Below, piece after piece: positions 16,575-23,593 of a DNA stretch of 64,000 nt (within the stretch, counting starts at the first letter, position 1; every line of letters starts with the position of its first letter). The notes beneath the pieces were generated by a model. The model saw nothing but the letters and a program-made list of their open reading frames with translations. It made no database searches and was not told where the DNA came from. This DNA comes from Butyrivibrio sp. Su6 (GTDB lineage Bacteria > Bacillota > Clostridia > Lachnospirales > Lachnospiraceae), in contig NZ_FNUR01000001.1 of assembly GCF_900108105.1 (NCBI RefSeq), positions 434,001 through 498,000 on the forward strand, read 5' to 3'. A program made the translations under genes and the position numbers.

Positions 16575-18398
16575 TTATTGCTCATCAGGAAGAGAAACTA
16601 TAAATGTCATATTATCAAAGGCCTTAAGACTTGAAACTTCAATGCATCCATCCAAAACTGTAAATATTTCATCAGTGTAAACATCAAGAGTTTCCAATTT
16701 CTTTGCATTTTCAAATACTTTGAAATATTCGCCCTTTTCGCTACCACTAAAAACCTTAATTATATCTTTTACAGTAATCTTATAGGTATCTTCCTTATCT
16801 TTTTCGCTTACATTTATAAAGCTAACAGCAAATCTGTCTCCCAAAAGAGGCTTAACAAGAATATCTACTCTATCATTGTCTCTTATGTACTCTTTTGAAG
16901 GATCTTCCGCTGCAAGGCTCGAATAAACTCTCTTTGCCTGAATTCCAAGCTTATCCTGATTTAAAGAAATAAGCTTTTCATTAGAGATAATGCTATAGAT
17001 CCAATCTCCTTTACTTACTCTTCTAAGGTCAAGTCCCAGCATCAATGGAGAATTCATCATACACCACATAGCCATATGAGTCCTGCACTGAGTTTCATTA
17101 AGACCATCCATACCGATCATGAGCATATCAGGGTCATTCCAACCCTTTGAAAGGCCTGAAAATTCATCCATGATGACAGCCTTATTGTACTGCACAGCTA
17201 CACCAGGTGTATAATCGGAAGTCCAGTCGCCGTGCCCCGGATCGCCATCACTTCCGACTCTGAAAGTGATATCATTTAATATTCTCCAGGAATCGCAAAC
17301 CTTACTGCCCCAATTTTGAGGCTGTGTCTTTCCCCACTCGCAGGCTGAATAATAGATATCCTTATCAGGTGCTAACTTCTTAAGCTCTTTCAACAGACGT
17401 CCATAAGAATTTAGGGTATTCTCCTGCCTTCTGTGGTTCATTATTCTTATTTTGTTTATGCCCTCGTGTAAACTGCAGCCAAATCCGCTTTCTTTATCGG
17501 AAGATGCAGTTGACCAGGCAAAAGAAGCAGGGCTTTCAGTTTCTTTAAGAAAGCCGTCAAATATCATTTCTCCTTCGGTCATTATCTGGAGCCATTCTCC
17601 GACGCCTTCCTCTTTTCCGGTTGCATATTCCACAAAGATATAATATTCTCCATCAACTGGAACATTTACATCAAATACAAGTTCACTGCTCTGAAGTCCC
17701 ACCGGTGTATTGTCAGGTCCTGTTCCATCAAAGGTACCTATTCTTGTAACATAGTCACCATCTGCCTTCTCGGCTAGCCTTCCTGTTACAGCTCCATCTT
17801 TGACTGCAGAGTACAGCTTTTCAAAAGAGCCATCAGCTGAACAAAGCTTTATAGCTCTAATATTTGGAGCAAAGGTGTATCTCGCATTTTCAGCATTTGA
17901 AAAAGTTGCATTGTCAAAAGGATAATAACAGTTATCTACCTTCAAAAAGTCAACTCCCCACTCTATATAGCTTGCAGCATCCAAAGCTTCATGACCACAG
18001 GTTCCAACCTGTGCACCTGCGCAAAGATTGGTTCCTATGTCATTGTACATTCCAAATTTAAGACCTTTTTCATGGATATAATCAGACAGTGCCTTAAACC
18101 CGCTTGGAAACTTGACTTCTTCATTAGAAAGCTTATCTTCAACTCTTTCAGTTTTATAGCACCCATCATCTAAAATAATGTACTCATAGCCAAGTTTATC
18201 AAGACCAAGCTCTATAAACTTATCAGCCATTATTTTAGTAAGAGCCTCCGTATTGCCACTTCCAAAAGCATTCCAGCTGTTCCACCCCATTGCCGGAAGC
18301 TTATTTTTTTGTTTACCAAACATTACTTTGCCGTCATCAAAAGAGTCATACCTTCCAGCTGACTCTATCGTATCCGGTCTTAAGTTTTCATACCCCAT
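16575..18398 (-). CDS. GH27 alpha-galactosidase-like glycosidase with inserted beta domain
   Basis: 607 residues. The GH27 marks are PAMGWNSWNAFG (36-47), IILDDGCY, GLKFGMYND, the nucleophile D155 in FLKVDNCYYP, YYSACEWGK (349-357), the SDYTPGV region and WNDPDMLMIG, followed by a C-terminal beta domain. The probable reaction is removal of alpha-galactose from oligosaccharides. Between the nucleophile strand and the next barrel strand (about residues 172-330) lies an extra block with YYIFVEYATG and GINKIRIMNHRR, like CBM6/35-type carbohydrate-binding or PA14-like beta domains. GH27 enzymes usually have only a short loop there. There is no signal peptide, so it acts inside the cell on imported oligosaccharides. 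A 127-aa gene follows 2 bp later. Confidence 0.9.
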   Translation of the reverse strand: MGYENLRPDTIESAGRYDSFDDGKVMFGKQKNKLPAMGWNSWNAFGSGNTEALTKIMADKFIELGLDKLGYEYIILDDGCYKTERVEDKLSNEEVKFPSGFKALSDYIHEKGLKFGMYNDIGTNLCAGAQVGTCGHEALDAASYIEWGVDFLKVDNCYYPFDNATFSNAENARYTFAPNIRAIKLCSADGSFEKLYSAVKDGAVTGRLAEKADGDYVTRIGTFDGTGPDNTPVGLQSSELVFDVNVPVDGEYYIFVEYATGKEEGVGEWLQIMTEGEMIFDGFLKETESPASFAWSTASSDKESGFGCSLHEGINKIRIMNHRRQENTLNSYGRLLKELKKLAPDKDIYYSACEWGKTQPQNWGSKVCDSWRILNDITFRVGSDGDPGHGDWTSDYTPGVAVQYNKAVIMDEFSGLSKGWNDPDMLMIGMDGLNETQCRTHMAMWCMMNSPLMLGLDLRRVSKGDWIYSIISNEKLISLNQDKLGIQAKRVYSSLAAEDPSKEYIRDNDRVDILVKPLLGDRFAVSFINVSEKDKEDTYKITVKDIIKVFSGSEKGEYFKVFENAKKLETLDVYTDEIFTVLDGCIEVSSLKAFDNMTFIVSLPDEQ

Positions 18399-18412
18399 TT
18401 TTTACCTCTCCT

Positions 18413-18446
18413 AAAAAAGCCGTAGTTTTTAATACTACGGCTTTTT
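18413..18446 (-). terminator. Intrinsic terminator after tyrS
   Basis: AAAAAAGCCGTAGT pairs with ACTACGGCTTTTT around a small AT loop. On the minus strand it follows the tyrS stop at 18458; the T-rich flank on both strands suggests it could act in both directions. Confidence 0.88.
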
Positions 18447-18457
18447 GCTAGTTTATT

Positions 18458-19678
18458 TTAGAATGAAACCTTTTTAAATGATTTCTTTCCTTTTCTTACC
18501 ATAACTCCATCTGCAAAGAATGCCTTGTCATAAGTTGTCTTTACATCTGTAACCTTTTCATCTGCCACAGTCACGCCGCCCTGCTCAACAGCGCGTCTTG
18601 CCTCACTTCTTGTAGCACAAAGGCCTGCAGAAACAAGAACCTGGAGAACATCGATGTTTCCATCTCTGAAGTCCTCTTCCTTAAGACTTGTAGCAGGAAC
18701 ATTTGCAGCATCTCCGCCGCCTGCGAAAAGAGCTCTTGCTCCATCCTGTGCCTTCTGAGCTTCCTCTTTTCCATGTACAAGTGCTGTAAGCTCAAATGCA
18801 AGGATTTCTTTCTTTTCATTGACTCTGCTGGGATCCCACTTCTCCATTTCAAGGATTTCCTCGATAGGAATAAATGTGAGCATCTTAATGCACTTATCAA
18901 CATCAGCATCATCAACGTTTCTCCAGTACTGGTAGAAATCAAATGGTGATGTCTTGTTAGGATCAAGCCATACAGCGTTTCCGGCTGTCTTACCCATCTT
19001 TTTACCCTGAGAATCAGTTAAAAGAGTGATTGTCATAGCGTGAGCATCCTGACCAAGCTTTCTGCGGATAAGCTCTGTACCACCAAGCATATTGCTCCAC
19101 TGATCGTCTCCACCAAATTCCAGATTACAGTTGTATTTCTGGAACATGTAGTAGAAGTCGTATGACTGCATGATCATGTAGTTGAATTCAAGGAAGCTGA
19201 GTCCCTTTTCCATACGCTGCTTGTAGCACTCTGCACGAAGCATGTTGTTTACTGAAAAGCAAGCTCCAACCTCTCTTAAAAGCTCGATGTAGTTAAGATT
19301 CATGAGCCAGTCAGCATTGTTTACCATTAAAGCCTTGCCATCTGAGAAATCGATGAATTTCTCCATCTGACGCTTAAAGCAGGCAGCATTGTGGTCAATA
19401 TCCTCTCTTGTAAGCATCTTTCTCATATCAGTTCTTCCTGATGGATCACCGATCATTGTTGTTCCGCCACCGATAAGAGCAATTGGCTTATTGCCTGCTT
19501 CCTGAAGTCTCTTCATAAGTGTAAGAGCCATGAAATGACCTGCTGTAAGTGAATCAGCTGTACAGTCAAAGCCAATATAGAATGTTGCCTTACCATTGTT
19601 TACAAGGTCTCTGATATGCTCTTCATCTGTAACCTGAGCAATAAGACCTCTTGCCTTAAGTTCCTCAAAAATCTGCAT
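18458..19678 (-). CDS. tyrS: Tyrosyl-tRNA synthetase
   Basis: 406 residues from the ATG at 19678, which has GGAGG 6 bases upstream. The open frame extends 111 bases further, but that part is T-box leader and is not expected to be translated. It charges tRNA-Tyr with tyrosine. Class I marks are GFDCTADSLTAGHFMAL (HIGH-like), the tyrosine pocket segments YDFYYMFQKYNC and GGDDQWSNMLGG, and KMGKT as the KMSKS-like loop. The C-terminal S4 RNA-binding domain covers about the last 65 residues (VLVSAGLCATRSEARR...). Expression is controlled by the tyrosine T-box in front of it. Confidence 0.97.
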   Translation of the reverse strand: MQIFEELKARGLIAQVTDEEHIRDLVNNGKATFYIGFDCTADSLTAGHFMALTLMKRLQEAGNKPIALIGGGTTMIGDPSGRTDMRKMLTREDIDHNAACFKRQMEKFIDFSDGKALMVNNADWLMNLNYIELLREVGACFSVNNMLRAECYKQRMEKGLSFLEFNYMIMQSYDFYYMFQKYNCNLEFGGDDQWSNMLGGTELIRRKLGQDAHAMTITLLTDSQGKKMGKTAGNAVWLDPNKTSPFDFYQYWRNVDDADVDKCIKMLTFIPIEEILEMEKWDPSRVNEKKEILAFELTALVHGKEEAQKAQDGARALFAGGGDAANVPATSLKEEDFRDGNIDVLQVLVSAGLCATRSEARRAVEQGGVTVADEKVTDVKTTYDKAFFADGVMVRKGKKSFKKVSF

Positions 19679-19684
19679 AATGCA

Positions 19685-19990
19685 CCTCCAATTGATAGTC
19701 GTTGCAAAGAAAAATCCTTCGCAACATAATTTGTTGCGAAGGACGAAATAATCCGTGTTACCACCTTCATTCACGCTATGCTCACGCAATGCGCCTCAAT
19801 AAGTACGATTCAAAAATAATCTGAATGATACTCTACTGATGTAACGGTCAGTCCCCGTCTGAAACTAATATCTCACGGTAAAAAGAATTCGTTCCAGCAG
19901 CTCACGGAGGTATTCATCATCGCTCTTAACTTACGCTTCTCACCAACCAGCAATTCTCTGTTGTCAGATTTCGATTCTTACTTATTCCGG
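19685..19990 (-). promoter_or_regulatory. T-box riboswitch for tyrosine upstream of tyrS
   Basis: Reading on the minus strand from about 19990: a stem I with GGTTGGTGAGAAG, then a specifier loop with GAATACCTCC, in which TAC (19910-19912) is a tyrosine codon and fits the downstream gene. After a long stem region comes the T-box sequence GGTGGTAACACGG (19753-19765), whose bulge pairs with the tRNA acceptor end. The terminator follows (CCTTCGCAACA and TGTTGCGAAGG, 19716-19742) with T-run ATTTTTCTTT. Uncharged tRNA-Tyr should stabilise the antiterminator and turn on tyrS. Confidence 0.95.
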
Positions 19991-20021
19991 TCACAGCCTT
20001 TAATATTTAATTTCTTAACAA

Positions 20022-20050
20022 ATTTTAATAATTTAAAAATATTATGTCAA
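20022..20050 (-). promoter_or_regulatory. Sigma-A promoter of the tyrS T-box leader
   Basis: On the minus strand there is a perfect -35 TTGACA (20045-20050), a 17-bp spacer and a -10 TAAAAT (20022-20027). It lies about 30 bp before the first T-box structure, as expected. Confidence 0.85.
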
Positions 20051-20124
20051 GCGTTTATTTGTAGTTTTAAAAATAGATTTGTAGTAAAATAAGACCACAT
20101 AATAAATTAGAATCATTGGGAGTA

Positions 20125-21864
20125 ATGCAATTGAAACTATTTCAAACAACATTTAATCCAAGATTTATACCTAATATCAGAGAATGGGCACAAAATGTCG
20201 ATTTACGTGAAGGCAATGCAATCATTCACATATATGCACCCTATACTGATAAGTCTGTTTACTACAAATTGGACAGGATTCAAAAGATTCTCAATATAGA
20301 GCTTCCCGGTGTACCTATTGTCGGCTGTAGTGCTATTGGTGAGATAATCAATGGAAGCATAGATTACAACGAATGCGTGATAACGCTCACTGTATTTGAT
20401 GATCCATCTACCAAAGTTAAGGTCCTCCCTTTTTATGATCTCCATAAAGACTGTTCACAGGTTTTCTTTGATACCATAAAAGAAATTCCTGACTTAAAGG
20501 GACTTGAGATGGTATGTGCCAATTCTGACGTGATGTTTGAAAAAGCAAGTCATACAGCCGATTCTCTTCCTGACAACATTGAGGTATTTGGTGCCATTGC
20601 AGTAGGTGATGATGATAACAAGCCCTTTATCTTTACTGATGACAACGACTACCATACAGAGGGTGTTTTCCTTGTTTTATATAGTGGAAAAGAGCTTCAT
20701 ATCCAGACAAACAGAATGTTTGGCTGGAAAGCTATTGGCTACCCCCTTCATGTAACAAAGGCAGAGGGAAACGTTGTTTATGAGCTTGACGGAAAGCCTG
20801 CTTATGATGTTTACAGCCATTATCTCAACATAAAAAAAGGTCCAAACTTCTTCTATGACGCTTTGGAATTCCCATGGGAAGTTCAGGTCAATGACGAAAC
20901 TGTATACATCCGCCATGCCAAATCTGTAAATCCTGACGGATCAATCGTGATGTCTACTAATGTTCCTGTTGGAAGCAATATCCGTCTTACTTATGGAGAC
21001 CCATTAAGAATAATGGAGCACACCAAACAGGCAGGCCAGCTTATACGAGACTTTGCACCACAGGCAATTACTATATATAACTGTTTTGGTCGTAAGCTCT
21101 TTTGGGGCGAACAGGACAATATTGAAATCGTTGAAATCTCAAAGCATATGGAAGCTGCCGGATTTAGTGCTCTCGGCGAGATAATGCGTTTTAAAGGCAA
21201 GACCATCCTTAATAATCTGTCAATAGTCACTGCTTCCATGCGCGAAGGAGAAAAACAGGAAATAGACCATATCGAAGAAGGTCCGAATATGGCATCTTCA
21301 AGCATGCCGATAACTGCAAGGCTTGCAGTATTTATCAACACGATTACTGAAGAGCTCATGGAGAAAAACAACCAGCTAAATGATATGCTCTATAAGGCTT
21401 CCCATGATGCTCTTACAGGTCTTTTAAACAGAGGAGCCATTGAAAGAATCATCTATGAAACAGATAACTCTTCAGATTGGTTTCTTATAATGTTTGACAT
21501 AGATAACTTCAAGAATATAAACGATACTTATGGTCATATTGAAGGCGATAACGCCCTAAAGACTATTGCTTCATATATAAAAGAAAAGATCATCTGCAAT
21601 GAAGGTTTCGAATGTGGTCGTTGGGGTGGCGAAGAATTTGTAATGCTAGTATCAGACCGCACTGCAGAATATGTAAAAACAAATGCTGAAGAAATGATCA
21701 AAAATGTTGACCAGCTCCTTGGCATAGACTATACCCTTACAATAAGTGCAGGTGCAACAAAGCATAAAGAGGACGAAACCATTCTTCAGACCATAGGCCG
21801 CGTTGATGAACTTCTTTATAAAGCCAAAAACAATGGTAAGAATCAGCTTTGCAGCGATTTATAA
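20125..21864 (+). CDS. FIST-domain sensor with C-terminal GGDEF domain (diguanylate cyclase)
   Basis: About 579 residues. The N-terminal 390 or so form FIST_N and FIST_C sensor domains, with marks such as GCSAIGEI, DNIEVFGAIAVGDD and a C-terminal GFSALGEIMRFKG. A short coiled-coil-like linker (EELMEKNNQLNDMLYKASHD) leads to a GGDEF domain with DALTGLLNRGA, DIDNFKNINDTYGH and the active GGEEF (near residue 504). It should make c-di-GMP in response to a small ligand, perhaps an amino acid. There is no transmembrane part. The start is uncertain: ATG at 20125 has GGGAG only 2 bases upstream, while a TTG at 20131 is 8 bases from it. It is single-gene, with a terminator at 21872. Confidence 0.92.
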   Translation: MQLKLFQTTFNPRFIPNIREWAQNVDLREGNAIIHIYAPYTDKSVYYKLDRIQKILNIELPGVPIVGCSAIGEIINGSIDYNECVITLTVFDDPSTKVKVLPFYDLHKDCSQVFFDTIKEIPDLKGLEMVCANSDVMFEKASHTADSLPDNIEVFGAIAVGDDDNKPFIFTDDNDYHTEGVFLVLYSGKELHIQTNRMFGWKAIGYPLHVTKAEGNVVYELDGKPAYDVYSHYLNIKKGPNFFYDALEFPWEVQVNDETVYIRHAKSVNPDGSIVMSTNVPVGSNIRLTYGDPLRIMEHTKQAGQLIRDFAPQAITIYNCFGRKLFWGEQDNIEIVEISKHMEAAGFSALGEIMRFKGKTILNNLSIVTASMREGEKQEIDHIEEGPNMASSSMPITARLAVFINTITEELMEKNNQLNDMLYKASHDALTGLLNRGAIERIIYETDNSSDWFLIMFDIDNFKNINDTYGHIEGDNALKTIASYIKEKIICNEGFECGRWGGEEFVMLVSDRTAEYVKTNAEEMIKNVDQLLGIDYTLTISAGATKHKEDETILQTIGRVDELLYKAKNNGKNQLCSDL

Positions 21865-21871
21865 TTCAAAT

Positions 21872-21906
21872 AAAAAAGAATGCCTGAATTACGGCATTCT
21901 TTTTTT
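21872..21906. terminator. Bidirectional intrinsic terminator between convergent genes
   Basis: AAAAAAGAATGCC pairs with GGCATTCTTTTTTT around TGAATTAC. It ends both the FIST-GGDEF mRNA and the minus-strand PHP gene stopping at 21914. Confidence 0.9.
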
Positions 21907-21913
21907 ATCCAAT

Positions 21914-22768
21914 TTAACGTTCTCTTGCATTTTTTATATCTGGCAGTAATTCCTCCGGAATGAACATCTTTCCATATCCAACTCCAAGATCGATCTTAGG
22001 TTTATTGGCGCCATGAAAATCTGATCCTCCACTTATCAAAAGATCATGCTTTAATGCAAGATTTCTTATCTGCCTCTCTTCTGCCGGTTCATAAGTAGAA
22101 TAAATAGCTTCTATTCCCTTAAGGCCGGCATCTATCAGCCTTACTACCAAAGCTTCAAGCTTTTCATCACTCATATGATACAAAATAGGATGGGCTAAAA
22201 TTGGCACTCCGCCCGCTAAAAGAATAAGCTCAATCGCATCCTCAGGAGTGATATTTTCCCTCGGAACATAGTATTTACAATGATCTCCTATATATTTATC
22301 AAAAACCTCCTGCCTTGAATTAACATAACCTTTATCAAGCATGAGTTTTGCATAATGTGCTCTTGTTATAACAGCATTGGGAAAAGCCTCAAGAAGTTCA
22401 TCATAGCTTATGGGGAGTCCTGCTTCTTCAGTCAGTTTCCTGCACATTTTTTCATTGCGTTCACGCCTTGAATCAGCAAAAGCCTGAAGCCTTTTTTGAA
22501 ATTCCTCATTGTGATGATCGATGTAAAGTCCAACTACATGAACGTCTTTTCCTTCATTAACAGTAGAGAACTCAATTCCCGGAATAAATTCAATATCACT
22601 GTATGTTTTACCTGTGTAATCAATAGCTTCGTCAAGACCAATGACCGTGTCATGATCAGTAAGAGCAATTGCAGCAAGATTCTTTTCATGAGCATAATCT
22701 ATCAGTTCTTTTACGCTATATGTACCATCTGAACAATTTGAATGAGTATGAAGATCAATTCCTCTCAT
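21914..22768 (-). CDS. PHP-domain phosphoesterase (YciV/TrpH family)
   Basis: 284 residues from the ATG at 22768; the longer frame starts with a TTG overlapping the upstream stop and is less likely. Visible marks are DLHTHSNCSDGT with the first metal ligands, ALTDHDT, GIEFST, an ITRAHYAKLML segment, ILAHPIL and the final GSDFHG. This order matches the PHP family that includes the E. coli 3',5'-nucleoside bisphosphate phosphatase / RNase AM (YciV); the exact substrate is not certain here. It lies directly behind folT and overlaps it if the TTG start is used. The pairing with a folate transporter is probably incidental. Confidence 0.9.
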   Translation of the reverse strand: MRGIDLHTHSNCSDGTYSVKELIDYAHEKNLAAIALTDHDTVIGLDEAIDYTGKTYSDIEFIPGIEFSTVNEGKDVHVVGLYIDHHNEEFQKRLQAFADSRRERNEKMCRKLTEEAGLPISYDELLEAFPNAVITRAHYAKLMLDKGYVNSRQEVFDKYIGDHCKYYVPRENITPEDAIELILLAGGVPILAHPILYHMSDEKLEALVVRLIDAGLKGIEAIYSTYEPAEERQIRNLALKHDLLISGGSDFHGANKPKIDLGVGYGKMFIPEELLPDIKNARER

Positions 22769-22800
22769 TTGCCTGAAGTTCCGCCTTTCAAAACTAAATA

Positions 22801-23370
22801 TCAATCAAAATATGGCTTGATCACCTTTTTTACAACCTGGAGCATCAGATACATGATGATGGTATCAACGGGAAGCATCACAGCATTGGAAATAAGTCTG
22901 CCCGGAAGTATCACAGCAATTGCCTTGCCATAAAGCATATTGAGCCATATTGTATTCAGGATAATGTTACATACTACCTTAACACAAGCCTGTGCCGCAA
23001 TGACTCTCCAGAGCTTAAGAGGCTTGTTATAGATAAAAAGTCCATAAATGATAGCGCCGATCATTGCTGTTATAGTGAAGCCTATAAAGAAGTCTCCATC
23101 TCCTGAAGCAAACCACTTGATAATATCCATGGCTCCACCAAAGATTGCTCCTATCCATGGTCCAAAAAGATAGTCAACTATCTGATTTGGAAGTCCTGAA
23201 AAGCCAATCCTTATGTACTGTCCGAATTTGATGGTGGCCACATAGCCCAAAATAACCGAAAGGGCGCCCATCATACCGCAAAAAGTAAGGACTTTTGTTT
23301 CTTTAAGCCTTGAAACTGATGAAAAATAAGATTTGCCTGATACTGTCTGTTTAGCTGTTTGATTTAACAT
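22801..23370 (-). CDS. folT: Folate-specific ECF transporter S component (FolT)
   Basis: 189 residues with about five to six hydrophobic helices. The visible pattern GMMGALSVILGYVATIKFG, IGFSGLPNQIVDYLFGPWIGA and GDGDFFIGFTITAMIGA is that of FolT-type S components, which bind folate and dock on a shared ECF energising module (EcfAA'T) encoded elsewhere. A THF riboswitch in the leader supports the folate assignment independently. It has its own AAAGGAGG site and an ATG at 23370. Confidence 0.92.
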   Translation of the reverse strand: MLNQTAKQTVSGKSYFSSVSRLKETKVLTFCGMMGALSVILGYVATIKFGQYIRIGFSGLPNQIVDYLFGPWIGAIFGGAMDIIKWFASGDGDFFIGFTITAMIGAIIYGLFIYNKPLKLWRVIAAQACVKVVCNIILNTIWLNMLYGKAIAVILPGRLISNAVMLPVDTIIMYLMLQVVKKVIKPYFD

Positions 23371-23444
23371 AAAAATATCCTCCTTTGCAGTTTTCCATTA
23401 CCACATCGGGGGATATTCAAAGTTTCAGATATTCCATTGATGTA

Positions 23445-23539
23445 GCAGCGGGATGCGAAACTTAAACCGCGGAAAAATCCTTCGTCCTGATGACAACTCC
23501 CTGTTCACCCGGCACTTAACGCTTAAATTTCTACTCTGC
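23445..23539 (-). promoter_or_regulatory. Tetrahydrofolate (THF-I) riboswitch upstream of folT
   Basis: On the minus strand the element begins GCAGAGTAG (23531-23539), then CGTTAAGTG, GGGTGAACAGGGAG, a hairpin with GACGAAGGA, CCGCGG, and GCATCCCGCTGC at the end (23445 onward). These are the conserved blocks of the THF riboswitch family in the right order, and the outer GCAG and CTGC can pair. It lies 75 bp before folT. The mode of expression control (terminator or site sequestration) was not resolved. Confidence 0.92.
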
Positions 23540-23593
23540 ATTTATTATTTGCCATTCATAATACATCATAACCTCAGTAAGGTCAAAGGTTTT

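Noticed and set aside
18571-18966. A 131-aa minus-strand frame inside tyrS
   Set aside because: It lies in another frame of a conserved gene and has no recognisable features.
19679-19789. N-terminal extension of tyrosyl-tRNA synthetase
   Set aside because: These bases form the T-box antiterminator and terminator; the ribosome binding site and family alignment support the start at 19678.
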